Positions 44,992 through 54,106 of a stretch of DNA of 64,000 nt are shown in pieces (the stretch's first letter is position 1; each line of letters opens with the position of its first letter). The stretch comes from Antarctobacter heliothermus (GTDB taxonomy: Bacteria; Pseudomonadota; Alphaproteobacteria; Rhodobacterales; Rhodobacteraceae): positions 26,821-90,820 of the forward strand of contig NZ_FZON01000017.1 in the NCBI RefSeq assembly GCF_900188425.1, given 5' to 3'. The position numbers and the translations under genes are program-made. The notes beneath the pieces are model-generated. The model searched no databases. It saw only the letters and a list, made by a program, of their open reading frames with translations, and was not told the origin of the DNA.

Positions 44992-46236
44992 TCATAGCTG
45001 CGACAGCGCCCAGCCCGACGCGGCACATGCCAAAAGAGTAAGCGGAATGCCACGTTTGGCCACCAAAAGCAGCAGCGAGGCCAGTGAGATCAACGGCAGG
45101 ACAGGCCAGCGCACCGAGGCGAGTTGTGGCAAGTCAAAACCGATCGGACCCATCGAGACAGGGACCAGCGCGGCAAACACCACATGCAGCGCAAACCACA
45201 GCGACAAGTTGAGGATCACGCCCACCACGGCAGCGGTGATGGCGGCCAGCGCCGATTGCAGGCGCGGCCTGGCCAGAAGGTTTTCAACATAGGGGGCGCC
45301 CGCGAAAATCCATAAAAAACAGGGTACAAAGGTCATCCAGAGGGTCAGCGCCCCCGCCGCCAGCGCAAACCATGGCCCGCCTTGGGCATGACCTGCCAAC
45401 TGGCCCACGAACTGCGTCACAAGGATCAGCGGACCGGGAGTGGTTTCGGCCAGTCCCAGCGCGTCAACCATCTGGGCCGCATCCAGCCAGCCGCGCGTTT
45501 CGACCACCTCCTGCGCCATGTAGGCCAGCACGGCATAAGCACCGCCAAAGGTGACAACCGCCAGCTTGGCGAAAAAGGCACCAAGGTCGAACAGCAACTG
45601 TTGCCCGGTGATCCAGAGGACCGGCAGCGGCAACAGCCAGAGCGCCAACCAAAGCGCGAGGGTCGCGGGATGGCTCTTGTTGCCCGTGGGCTCTGGCGGG
45701 GTTTCGGACACGGTCGTACCCCGCGACGCGCCCCAAAGGGCCGCCAGCGCGATGATCAGCGGAAAGGGCAGGCCAAGCGCGAAGATGCTCAGAAAGGACA
45801 GGCTCGCCACGATATGGTCCGGCGCGTCTTTCAACGCCTTGGCGGACAGCCTGACCAGCGCCTGAGCGACAATCACCACAACGCAGGCCTTGACCCCCAG
45901 CAACAGCGCCTCTGTCTCTGGCCGCGCGCCGAATTCTGCGTAGAGCAGAGCAAGCAGCGCAATGACCAAAGCCCCCGGCAGCACAAACAACCCGCCCGCG
46001 ATCAACCCGCCCGGAACGCCGCGCAGCCGCCACCCCGCATAGGTGGCCAGTTGCATGGCCTCTGGTCCGGGCAGCAACATGCAAAAGCTGAGCGCGCGCA
46101 GGAACTGCTGTTCCGACAGCCAGGGGCGTTCCTCGACCAGCTCGCGGTGCATCAGCGCGATCTGTGCGGCCGGTCCGCCAAAAGACAGCAGCCCGATGCG
46201 GCCAAAGACAAATGCAAGCGTGGAAAGCGGTGTCAT
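44992..46236 (-). CDS. chrA: Chromate transporter, long-chain ChrA
   Basis: A 414-residue membrane protein with two tandem chromate-transport domains of about six helices each: VFGRIGLLSFGGPAAQIALMHRELVE and FFAKLAVVTFGGAYAVLAYMAQEVVE are the duplicated FGGP/FGGA signatures. LLPGPEAMQLATYAGWR and ETTPGPLILVTQFVGQLAG are the paired PGP motifs. It likely exports chromate, though some homologs have other roles. It is 72 bases downstream of sspB's start region and reads the same way. No chrB regulator is adjacent. Confidence 0.9.
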   Translation of the reverse strand: MTPLSTLAFVFGRIGLLSFGGPAAQIALMHRELVEERPWLSEQQFLRALSFCMLLPGPEAMQLATYAGWRLRGVPGGLIAGGLFVLPGALVIALLALLYAEFGARPETEALLLGVKACVVVIVAQALVRLSAKALKDAPDHIVASLSFLSIFALGLPFPLIIALAALWGASRGTTVSETPPEPTGNKSHPATLALWLALWLLPLPVLWITGQQLLFDLGAFFAKLAVVTFGGAYAVLAYMAQEVVETRGWLDAAQMVDALGLAETTPGPLILVTQFVGQLAGHAQGGPWFALAAGALTLWMTFVPCFLWIFAGAPYVENLLARPRLQSALAAITAAVVGVILNLSLWFALHVVFAALVPVSMGPIGFDLPQLASVRWPVLPLISLASLLLLVAKRGIPLTLLACAASGWALSQL

Positions 46237-46366
46237 CGGGTCTGCGCTTTGCTGAAATATCCAGGGCCCGGTGTGACAGGCTGTCGGCGCGGGTCAAGCC
46301 CGCTTGCGGCATTGCTTTGTGCCGCAACCGGGGTAGGCTGACGCAAGGGAACAGTGGGGGCAGGGC

Positions 46367-47998
46367 ATGACAGCACCGATCCGGAAAATCACCATCGTTG
46401 GTGGCGGCACCGCTGGCTGGCTTGCGGCCTCGCTGCTCAATAGCCTGTTGCGCGAAAAGCGTCCGCCAGAGGACGCGATCCAGATCACGCTGATTGAATC
46501 TCCCGATATCCCGACCGTGGGCGTGGGTGAGGCGACGGTGCCCAACATGCCGCGCACGCTGGCCGATTGCGGCATCTCCGAGGCGGAGTTTTTTCGCTGT
46601 TGCAATGCCTCTTTCAAGCTGGGCGTGCTGTTCGATCACTGGAACGTGGATGCGGATGGCCAGCCGATCTCTTACGTCAATCCGTTTGACGCACCGCCGC
46701 CTTTGAACGGTGCGCCGTTGGCGGCCTACTACCTGAAGTACGGCGCCGGAGACCTTGATTTTGTTCACCTCTTTTCGCCCTGCCTGGACCTGCGCGATGG
46801 CCTGCGCGGGCCGCGGCCATTCCGCGCCGGGGAGTTTGCCCAAGGGGCTGGATTTGCCTATCATCTGGATGCGGGCAAGTTCTCGGCCCTGTTGCGCGAC
46901 ACTTGCATCGCGCGCGGCGTGGTCCATGTCTTTGACAACCTTCAGGACGTGGAACTGGATGAGACGGGCAAGGTCGCGGCGCTGCATCTGGAAAAAGGCG
47001 GGCGGCACGACGTCGAACTGGTGCTGGATTGCACCGGCTTTCGCGGGTTGATCATCAACAAGGCGCTTGGCAGCGAATTCATCAGCTATTCCAAGTATCT
47101 GGCCAATGATCGTGCCATGGCGGTTCAGGTGCCGCACCTAAGTGATGACATTGAACCGATGACCAGGTCGACTGCGATGGGGGCTGGTTGGACCTGGCGT
47201 GTGCCGTTGTTCAACCGCGTCGGCACCGGCTATGTGTTTTCCAGCGCGCATCGCACAGATGAACAGGCGCGCGATGAGCTGATGGCCTGGGTCGGTTCGG
47301 CGGGTGAGGGGCTGGAGCCGCGGGTGATTCCGATGCGGATTGGCCGAAACCGCGAAAACTGGGTCAAGAACTGCGTCGCGGTGGGGCTGTCGGGTGGGTT
47401 CATCGAGCCGCTGGAATCGACTGCAATCCACATGATCGACATGGCTGTGCGGGCGTTGATTACCTATTTCCCCGACACCAGCTATGCTGCCCCGCTGCGC
47501 CACCGCTACAACCGCCAGATGGAGCGGCTGTATGACGAGGTGCGTGATTTTATCTGCCTGCACTATGCACTGGGGAACCGGACCGACAGCCCGTATTGGA
47601 TCGACGCGCGCGAAGAGCTAGAGGTATCGGACGCCCTGGCGGAAAACCTGGCGCTGTGGCGGCACGCTTTGCCACAGCCCGGTGATCTGGATTCGGCCGT
47701 GTTGTTCTCGGCGCAGGTGTATCAGGCGGTTCTTCTGGGCAAGCGGGTCTATGAGATGGGCTACAAGGCCGATAATTTCGCCGCAGGCTACGCGCTGGAT
47801 GAGGATCGCTGGTGGGAGTTTGTCGCACAACGCCGCGCGCGTTATGCGGAATTCGCCGACCGTGCGGCCAATCACCGGCACCTTTTGCGTGAGATTCGGG
47901 GAGAGCTGATGGGGCGTGAACGCCGTGCCGTGGAACGCGGTGAGGCTGTCAATGTGCCGCGCGCAGCACCTGACCTGGCCGAAAGCAGCATGCTTTGA
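46367..47998 (+). CDS. Flavin-dependent (tryptophan halogenase family) halogenase
   Basis: This 543-residue FAD-binding protein has the flavin motif GGGTAGW (residues 12-18), catalytic Lys84 in ASFKLGVLFDHW, the family WxWxxP motif in GWTWRVPL, and the active-site segment FIEPLEST with Glu347. All key halogenase elements are present, so chlorination or bromination of an unknown substrate is plausible. There is no flavin reductase, biosynthetic cluster or TonB receptor adjacent, unlike many homologs. It is divergent from chrA, with a 130-base gap. Confidence 0.85.
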   Translation: MTAPIRKITIVGGGTAGWLAASLLNSLLREKRPPEDAIQITLIESPDIPTVGVGEATVPNMPRTLADCGISEAEFFRCCNASFKLGVLFDHWNVDADGQPISYVNPFDAPPPLNGAPLAAYYLKYGAGDLDFVHLFSPCLDLRDGLRGPRPFRAGEFAQGAGFAYHLDAGKFSALLRDTCIARGVVHVFDNLQDVELDETGKVAALHLEKGGRHDVELVLDCTGFRGLIINKALGSEFISYSKYLANDRAMAVQVPHLSDDIEPMTRSTAMGAGWTWRVPLFNRVGTGYVFSSAHRTDEQARDELMAWVGSAGEGLEPRVIPMRIGRNRENWVKNCVAVGLSGGFIEPLESTAIHMIDMAVRALITYFPDTSYAAPLRHRYNRQMERLYDEVRDFICLHYALGNRTDSPYWIDAREELEVSDALAENLALWRHALPQPGDLDSAVLFSAQVYQAVLLGKRVYEMGYKADNFAAGYALDEDRWWEFVAQRRARYAEFADRAANHRHLLREIRGELMGRERRAVERGEAVNVPRAAPDLAESSML

Positions 47999-48064
47999 AG
48001 CACGTTCAGAGGACTGGATTGTGGGGATAAGTGCAGGCTTCTGTTGCCAGGTGCCTGCGAACCC

Positions 48065-48355
48065 CGCCTTACGCTGCTAGGCGCAAGGGCTTAGATTTCG
48101 GTATTTCTAACAGCTTACGCTGCGAGAGCCACCGGAGCACGATTGTTGTTGGCAATTGTACTTTGTGAACCGATAACGGTGGTATCTCACCGAAGCAAAG
48201 CCACATCTTTACGCGTTCGTCGATCCTGTTTCGTCCCCAAGATCCCCCAACAAGGGATATATGGTGGAGACGCCGGGTACCGCCCCCGGGTCCGATCCGT
48301 TTATTACATGCGCATTTATGCCCATAGTCCCCGAGGGGACAGGATGAATATAGGG
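48065..48355 (-). ncRNA. ssrA: Two-piece (permuted) alphaproteobacterial tmRNA
   Basis: On the minus strand the acceptor piece comes first. It ends CGTCTCCACCA at 48262 with a T-arm-like CCGGG/CCCGG stem just before it. After a short intervening segment, the coding piece begins GGGGACG at 48238, which pairs with CGUCUCC of the acceptor piece (seven pairs, one G-U) to rebuild the acceptor stem. The tag frame runs 48153-48115: GCC-AAC-AAC-AAT and so on to TAA, encoding ANNNRAPVALAA. The outer ends are approximate. It rescues stalled ribosomes and tags their products for ClpXP, with SspB as adaptor. Confidence 0.95.
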
Positions 48356-48397
48356 CCGCCTTGCGTCGTTGCAAAGGGGTATTCGACCGATTTCCCG

Positions 48398-49288
48398 TCA
48401 GCGCAGGTTTGACACATAGGTTGCGGTGAACCGGCCATAGCCGTTTTCGGTGATCGCCAGATGCGGCGCCATATGGGCGTGCAGTGCGGGCAGTTGGTGA
48501 AAGGGCACCGCCGGAAAGCTGTGGTGTTCGGCGTGGTATGGCATGTTCCAGGCGAGCCAGCGGATCAGCCGGTTGGTAAAGGTGGTGCGGGTGTTTTCCA
48601 GCATGTTGGTGACAAAGGCACAGCGCCCATGTTCCGCCAGCAGGTATAGCCGCAGAAACGGTTGACCCAGCAGGAGCGGGATCAGCCACACCCACAGCAG
48701 CGCGGCGCTGCCCGCGATCAGGGACCCCAGCAAGGCAACGGCATATAGGGTGAGCAACCGTCGCGCCTCACGGGTGACGTCGGCGCGGCGGGCTTTGGGC
48801 ACATAGTCGTCGTCGCAGCGACCAGCGGCGTTGCGGAACAGGGTGCGAAAGTGGCTGATCCAGATCGGCAAGCCAGAGACGTGGACCAGCCATGCGCGTA
48901 TGGTTTCCGGCTTGGGCTCGGCCAGTTCGGGGTCTTTTCCGGGGATCTGCGTGTGGCGGTGATGGGCAAGGTGAAACCACCGAAACCAGATCGGCGGCAG
49001 GAACAACAGCGCTCCGCTCAACACTCCCGCTGCACGGTTGAGCCGGTGCGTTCGGAACGGCGTGTCATGCACGGTCTCATGCAGCAGCGTAAAAAGGAAA
49101 ACCATCAGGATGCCCTGTGGCAGCATGAATAGGGGCCAGAACGGGACGCGGAGCAGGATCAACGCCCCGACCAGCAGGATTGCGCCAAGGTGGGTGGCCA
49201 GATGTTTCAGCCCCGGAGCGTCGTGACGCGCCGTCAGTGCGCTGCGGGTGTCGGCGGGCAGTTGGGCAAGGACGGCTTTGTGATCCAT
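48398..49288 (-). CDS. Membrane fatty acid desaturase family protein
   Basis: This 296-residue membrane di-iron enzyme has three His boxes: HETVH (70-74), HLAHHRH (106-112) and HAEHH (about 265). About four membrane helices are predicted. It introduces a double bond or hydroxyl into an acyl chain or similar lipid; the substrate is not determinable. It lies directly upstream of the tmRNA gene and just downstream of the YhaN-like gene on the same strand. Confidence 0.87.
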   Translation of the reverse strand: MDHKAVLAQLPADTRSALTARHDAPGLKHLATHLGAILLVGALILLRVPFWPLFMLPQGILMVFLFTLLHETVHDTPFRTHRLNRAAGVLSGALLFLPPIWFRWFHLAHHRHTQIPGKDPELAEPKPETIRAWLVHVSGLPIWISHFRTLFRNAAGRCDDDYVPKARRADVTREARRLLTLYAVALLGSLIAGSAALLWVWLIPLLLGQPFLRLYLLAEHGRCAFVTNMLENTRTTFTNRLIRWLAWNMPYHAEHHSFPAVPFHQLPALHAHMAPHLAITENGYGRFTATYVSNLR

Positions 49289-49293
49289 CAGAA

Positions 49294-51921
49294 TTACATG
49301 TCCAGCAGGCTGTCGCTGGTCAGGAACAGTGGCCGGATGCTCAATTGTTGCCCGCCAAGGTCGCGAAAGGCGCGTTGGCGGCAGGTCAGCACAATGATCT
49401 GAACGTCGGCAGCCTGCCGGTGCAGGGCGTCAAACATCCGCTCGATCCGGTCGTCGTCGGTATAGACCAGCGCATCGTCAAGGATCACAGGGGCCGCGCG
49501 CCCGTCCTGCGCCAGAAGCCGGGCAAAGGCGAGACGGACCAGCAAAGCCAGTTGCTCTTGCGTGCCGCCGGAAAGAATGTCGACGGTTTCCTCGCGCCCA
49601 TCGCGGATCAGGTGGCGCGGCAGCAGATCGGTGTCGTCCCACTCGAGCTGCGCTTCTGGCCAGAGGAGTTGAAGAAGAGGTCGCAAGGCATTGGCAACAG
49701 GCGTGAAATAGCGATCCCTTGCGGCGATTCTGGCGGCCTCCAATGCGGCGGCAAGGCGTTGAAGCACAGCAACCTCGCGGGACATGCGGGTCAGGTCCGC
49801 TTCGGCGGCCTTCAGATCCTGCGCCAGATCCTCCAACCGTTCCTCGACCGCGCCATCGGCGTTGCGGCGCACGCGTTCGTCCAACCGGGCAAGATCCACC
49901 GTCAGGCGCGCGATGTTGTCTTCGGCGGCACGTTCCGCCGATTGCGCGCGGGTCAGGGCGGCCCGGGTGCTTTCGAGGTCAGGCGCCTCGGCCTTGGCGC
50001 TTGCGCAGACGGTTTGTGCGTCGGTCAGCGCGGCCTCTGCCTGTGCCAGTTCGGCGGCAAGCTCCGCGTCCGAAATGGGTTCTATCCGCGACAGGGCAGC
50101 GTTTGCGCGGGTCAGGCGGTCTTCGGCGGCCTGCGCGGCGGCCTGCGCGCGGGCGGCCTCAGTCCGGGCGAGGTCAAGCCGGTCGCGCGCGGTTTCCAGC
50201 GCGGTTTCCGCCTCGATCCTGGAGGATTCCGCCGCATCGCGGGCAAGTTTCGCCTCAACAAGGGGCAGCAGATTGGGGGTGTCCTCCGCCGGTGGCACCG
50301 GCAACGCGGCAAGCGCGTCATGCAGGGCATCCAGACCCTTGGGCGCGTGCGCCTTCAGCGCGGCTGTGGCCTCGGCCAGCGCGCGTTCTGCCCGGGCGCG
50401 GGTATCGGCCTGTGTGCGGGCGCTGGCAATGTCGCCCACGCCCAAACTGCGCAATGCGCCGTCCAGTGCGTCTTGCGCGGCATCGACGCTGCCGTCGTCG
50501 CCCTTGCCGCCGGGGGTAAAGCGCAATTGCCCAACGCCCTCGATTCGCAGGTCCGTCGCAGAGATCAGGGGCAGAGATGTCGAGCCGGGCAGGGCCGTGC
50601 CGTCGCGGTGAATGCTGCCTTCGCGGCCCGGTTCATACGCTATTTCCAGCCTTGCAGCGCTGGCTGCCCGCAGGGCGCGCGCCTGTTCGACTGCTGCCGC
50701 CTTTCGTTCCAGTGCTTTGAGATGTTCGGCTGTGGGGCCTGTCGTGGCGGCGGCGCGGGCCGTGTCAGCCGTGTCGCGCAGGACTTCTGCCTTGGTCAGA
50801 CGGTCCGTCAGGTCCGCCCGTTGGCGGCTGGTTTCTTTCGCGCGCTCTGCGTTTTGCGCGGACTGAAGATCGCGCTCTGCCGCAGCCAATGTGGCGCGGG
50901 CGGTGGTCAGGGTGTCGCGAGCGGTCTGGGCGTTGGCCTGTGCCTCTGCCTGTGTCTGGTCTGCCGATCCACGCCGCTTGCGCGCTGCCAGCGCCTGTTG
51001 GGTGGCCTCTGCAGTTTCGGCGCGCGCCTCGGCCTGCGCGGTCTTGCGGGTCAGCAAACTGTTCAGTTGCAGTTGCGCCGTGTCCACCGCGCGGGTGAGC
51101 GTGTCAATCCGGGCTGCGTGCCGTTCGGCGGCGGCAAACGCCGCCGTTGCCTCGGCCAGGCGCGACTTGCGGCGCACTGTTGCGTCCGGGTCTGTCAGGT
51201 CGACCAGATCGGCGCGGGCGCGTTTGCGGGCGGACAGGTCGTCCTGCAAGGCGGCGACCGTCTGGGCCATGTCTTCATGCTGGGTGCGCAACGCCTCGAC
51301 CCGGTCCTGCGCCGTCTTCCACGGCCCCCCGGTGCGCGGGCGCCCGGTGGCGGTGGCGTAGTTTTCCAGTTCCGCCCGACAGCGTTTCAGCGCGGCATCC
51401 ATGCGCTGGCCCCCGGTCATGGCCTCGACCTCGCCGGTGACAGAGGACAACAGGTCGCGTCGCGCGTCGCGCTGCAGGTCCTGATCCTTTCGGGTGCCTT
51501 CGGACAGGACGGTCAGACCCTGACGCACCCACAAAAGGCCTGATGGCCCCCCCGCATCGGCGGCAGACAGGCGTGAGATCCAGGCCTCGGCCTCATCGGC
51601 CTGTGCGATCAGGCGACCGTCGCGGAGAACAGTTGCCCGGGGTTTGGAAATCCAGCGCTTGGCCACGGTAAAGACGCCTTCGTCGGTTTCGACCTCGACC
51701 AAAACCTCTGGAGCGCCTCCGGCGTGCGGTCTCAGGGCGGTGATTTCACGCGGTTTGCCGCTGTGGGGATAGCGGAACAAGGCCTGCAACCCGTCGAACA
51801 GCGTGGACTTGCCCTGTTCGTTGGGCGCGGCGAGAACGTTCAATCCCTCTGACAAGCCAGTGATTTCGACAGGCGACGTAAAGCGGCGGAGGTTGTGGAC
51901 AGCGATGCGGCGCAGCTTCAT
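49294..51921 (-). CDS. SMC-like ATPase, YhaN/SbcC type
   Basis: This 875-residue protein has an N-terminal ATPase half (MKLRRIAVHNLRRFTSPVEI, Walker A APNEQGKSTLFDGLQ), a very long Ala/Arg-rich coiled coil (about 190-710) and a C-terminal half with the signature LSGGTQEQLALLVRLAFARLL and Walker B PVILDDALVYTDDDRI. With the nuclease encoded upstream it forms an Mre11/Rad50-like complex for processing DNA ends. The start overlaps the nuclease stop (ATGA at 51918-51921). The motif set resembles YhaN more than SbcC. Confidence 0.9.
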   Translation of the reverse strand: MKLRRIAVHNLRRFTSPVEITGLSEGLNVLAAPNEQGKSTLFDGLQALFRYPHSGKPREITALRPHAGGAPEVLVEVETDEGVFTVAKRWISKPRATVLRDGRLIAQADEAEAWISRLSAADAGGPSGLLWVRQGLTVLSEGTRKDQDLQRDARRDLLSSVTGEVEAMTGGQRMDAALKRCRAELENYATATGRPRTGGPWKTAQDRVEALRTQHEDMAQTVAALQDDLSARKRARADLVDLTDPDATVRRKSRLAEATAAFAAAERHAARIDTLTRAVDTAQLQLNSLLTRKTAQAEARAETAEATQQALAARKRRGSADQTQAEAQANAQTARDTLTTARATLAAAERDLQSAQNAERAKETSRQRADLTDRLTKAEVLRDTADTARAAATTGPTAEHLKALERKAAAVEQARALRAASAARLEIAYEPGREGSIHRDGTALPGSTSLPLISATDLRIEGVGQLRFTPGGKGDDGSVDAAQDALDGALRSLGVGDIASARTQADTRARAERALAEATAALKAHAPKGLDALHDALAALPVPPAEDTPNLLPLVEAKLARDAAESSRIEAETALETARDRLDLARTEAARAQAAAQAAEDRLTRANAALSRIEPISDAELAAELAQAEAALTDAQTVCASAKAEAPDLESTRAALTRAQSAERAAEDNIARLTVDLARLDERVRRNADGAVEERLEDLAQDLKAAEADLTRMSREVAVLQRLAAALEAARIAARDRYFTPVANALRPLLQLLWPEAQLEWDDTDLLPRHLIRDGREETVDILSGGTQEQLALLVRLAFARLLAQDGRAAPVILDDALVYTDDDRIERMFDALHRQAADVQIIVLTCRQRAFRDLGGQQLSIRPLFLTSDSLLDM

Positions 51922-53051
51922 GAGGCGGGGTCCGTCACATAGGCATAGAGCCGGGCAAGCGCCTCTGCGGCGACCCCGCGGTCATCGGCAGAGCGGGTCG
52001 TGTCCTCGGCCTCGTCTTTGAGATCCTCGGCAGCCTGACGCAGCGCGCCCGCGTGATCGATAGCGTCCAGATCGACGGTGTCGAGCAGCGCGCCCAGGCG
52101 TTCCGTGATCAGGTCGAAATGGGCGAATTCGGGGGCAGCGGCAAAGGCGGCGCGCTCCAGTTCGGCCCGTTGCGCAAGGCTGGCCCAGCCGGTCGCCTGC
52201 ACGCGCAATAGCACGTCACGTCTGCCACGGGCGGGCAAGAGGGCACTTAGCGCCTCGGGCGTGTTCAGTCCGGCCTGTATGGACAGTTCCTGTTCGGTCC
52301 ACAGGAAATGGCCGATTTCGACCTCGTCCACGCGGGGCAGGGCACCGGGCGCGTCAATGCTTACCACAAGGCAAACGCCGCGCCGCCCGTGTTTGAACCG
52401 GTCCTGTTCCGGTGTGCCGGGGTAATGGGTGCGCGGTCCGATGGCTAACCGCCCGTGCCAGTCGCCAAGTCCAAGGTAATCCAGCCGCGCGGTGTCGGCC
52501 CGGTCGGGCGGGATATGTGCGCCAGTGTCCTCGAAATCGGTCACGCCGCCATGGGCGAGACCGATCCGTAGCGCCCCTTCGGGCGAGGGCATCGCGCCCA
52601 GCACATCGGTCAGGTCACGTCCCGGCGCGCGGTGCGTGACAGGAACGGGGAGCAGGCAGGCGCTGTCGTCCAGCATGACCGGTGTGGCGGTGGTCAGCGC
52701 GTGGACATTGGGCGGGGCCTCTGCCGTCAGCCGATCCCACAGCGGTTCGGCGTTGCGCAGGTTGTCGTGGTTGCCGGGCAACAGCCACCACTTGATCCCG
52801 CCGTCCTCTGCCATCGCGGTCAGCGCCTGCTTGAGCACCTGGGCCGAGGGCGTGGCGGTGTCAAACGTGTCGCCCGCAAGCAGGACATGCGCGGCCCCGT
52901 GGGCGCGCGCGGTCTCTGCCAGACGAAGGATGGCACCATGCCGCGCCTCCATCAACCGGCCGCGGATGTTGCCATCTTGCGGTTCGGGGATATTGGCAAA
53001 ACGACGGCCAAGGTGCAGGTCCGAGGAGTGGATGAATGTGATCGGGGCCAT
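51918..53051 (-). CDS. Metallophosphoesterase, YhaO/SbcD type nuclease
   Basis: A 377-residue calcineurin-like phosphoesterase with the dimetal motifs FIHSSDLHLG, LLAGDTFDT, LPGNHDNL and GLAHGGVTDF, plus YLGLGDWHGR. It is the nuclease subunit coupled to the YhaN-like ATPase. The ATG at 53051 fits the family start; a 17-codon extension is disfavoured. It is the first gene of the pair; the region upstream is a long apparently gene-free stretch. Confidence 0.9.
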   Translation of the reverse strand: MAPITFIHSSDLHLGRRFANIPEPQDGNIRGRLMEARHGAILRLAETARAHGAAHVLLAGDTFDTATPSAQVLKQALTAMAEDGGIKWWLLPGNHDNLRNAEPLWDRLTAEAPPNVHALTTATPVMLDDSACLLPVPVTHRAPGRDLTDVLGAMPSPEGALRIGLAHGGVTDFEDTGAHIPPDRADTARLDYLGLGDWHGRLAIGPRTHYPGTPEQDRFKHGRRGVCLVVSIDAPGALPRVDEVEIGHFLWTEQELSIQAGLNTPEALSALLPARGRRDVLLRVQATGWASLAQRAELERAAFAAAPEFAHFDLITERLGALLDTVDLDAIDHAGALRQAAEDLKDEAEDTTRSADDRGVAAEALARLYAYVTDPAS

Positions 53052-53442
53052 ACGGTACAATCTCTTTCGCGTCAGTCTTTCAGGGCGACAAGGGGAGTGC
53101 AATGGCTGCCTTTTGTCGAGGCGATTTTCACGTTCGTTCAGCTGGGGACAGATACGCTAGGACACGATCAGACGTGGTAAATGGGGCTTGTGCAGGCGGA
53201 CGCCGAGACCGCTCAGACTGGCGCACAGGGACGTGGCGGGCACGGCGACTGCCGGGCTGCGAAAGGTCAAGAACCGGGCTTATGGTCATGAGGGGCACAG
53301 GGGATGATCCTGTCTGGCGACCTGACCAGAAGTGTCCTATCCCCCAAATACGGGCCGAGGTCGGCAGCCCGGAAGACAGGCGCTATATGCGTCATGCACG
53401 CCGGGGTATTTGGATATAGTCGGAACCAGGGGCTGGACTGAA
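53052..53442. other. 391-base stretch with no supported gene
   Basis: It lies between the divergent nuclease and oxidoreductase genes. A good Shine-Dalgarno (AAGGGGAG) precedes an ATG at 53102 that opens a 105-codon Arg-rich frame with no family resemblance and composition typical of shadow frames. CCGGGGTATTTGG near 53402 weakly resembles the intergenic element tail. Nothing else is recognised. Confidence 0.5.
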
Positions 53443-54039
53443 ATGCGCGCACTGGTGGTTTTTTGCCATCCATCCTCAAACAGCTTCACCGCCGCCGTGC
53501 GCGGGGTTGTGATGGCGCGCTTGGCGACCAGGGGGGCTGAGGTCCGCGAGCATGATCTTTATGCGCGTGGCTTCGATCCGGTGCTGTCGGCTTCGGCGTT
53601 GGCGGGCTATCTGGACGAGGCCACCAACCGGAGCGGCGTGGCGCAAGAGGTCGACGATCTGATCTGGTGCGATACGCTGATTTTCATCTATCCAACCTGG
53701 TGGTACGGGCTGCCCGCGCTGTTGAAAGGTTGGCTGGACCGGGTCTTGTTGCCCGGTGTGGCGTTCAAGGTGCCGCGCGATCCGGAAAAACCGATCCGCC
53801 CGGGCTTGACGGGGATCACGCGGCTGGGGGTCTTTACGACCTGTGGTGCCGGGTGGTGGCTGACGCGCTGGGTCGGCGCGCCGGGGCGGCGAACCCTGTT
53901 ACGCGGCCTGCGCGTGCTCTGTGCGCCGCGCTGCCGGACGGGTTTTGCCACCCTGTACAAGATCGAAAGCTCATCCGCCGATAGACGGGCGCGGCATCTG
54001 GCCCGGACGGGCCGGACCTTGGACCGTCTGCTGCGATGA
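53443..54039 (+). CDS. NAD(P)H-dependent quinone oxidoreductase (flavodoxin fold)
   Basis: This 198-residue FMN- or FAD-dependent reductase of the NQO1/MdaB/KefF group begins RALVVFCHPSSNSFTAAV with the phosphate-binding loop and contains DTLIFIYPTWWYGLPALLKGWLDRVLLPGVAFK, the family signature. It likely performs two-electron reduction of quinones or electrophiles. ATG 53443 fits the family start; the longer frame is rejected. It stands alone and converges on the amidohydrolase operon. Confidence 0.88.
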   Translation: MRALVVFCHPSSNSFTAAVRGVVMARLATRGAEVREHDLYARGFDPVLSASALAGYLDEATNRSGVAQEVDDLIWCDTLIFIYPTWWYGLPALLKGWLDRVLLPGVAFKVPRDPEKPIRPGLTGITRLGVFTTCGAGWWLTRWVGAPGRRTLLRGLRVLCAPRCRTGFATLYKIESSSADRRARHLARTGRTLDRLLR

Positions 54040-54106
54040 GAGGTCAATTGCAGGGTTAGCATCCGGTGAAGCAACCTCGCCCGGAGTTGGCAAAACAGCG
54101 GCGCAA

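Noticed and set aside
48069..48695. Minus-strand 208-codon frame across the tmRNA
   Set aside because: It overlaps both tmRNA pieces and the desaturase 3' end; the RNA structure and tag explain the conservation.
49180..51543. 787-codon plus-strand frame opposite the YhaN-like gene
   Set aside because: Antisense to an ATPase with complete Walker and signature motifs; Gly/Cys/Arg-rich composition is an artefact of the coiled-coil codons.
53102..53419. 105-codon Arg-rich frame with a strong Shine-Dalgarno upstream of the oxidoreductase gene
   Set aside because: Composition is typical of non-coding frames in GC-rich DNA and no family similarity is visible; left as gene-free.
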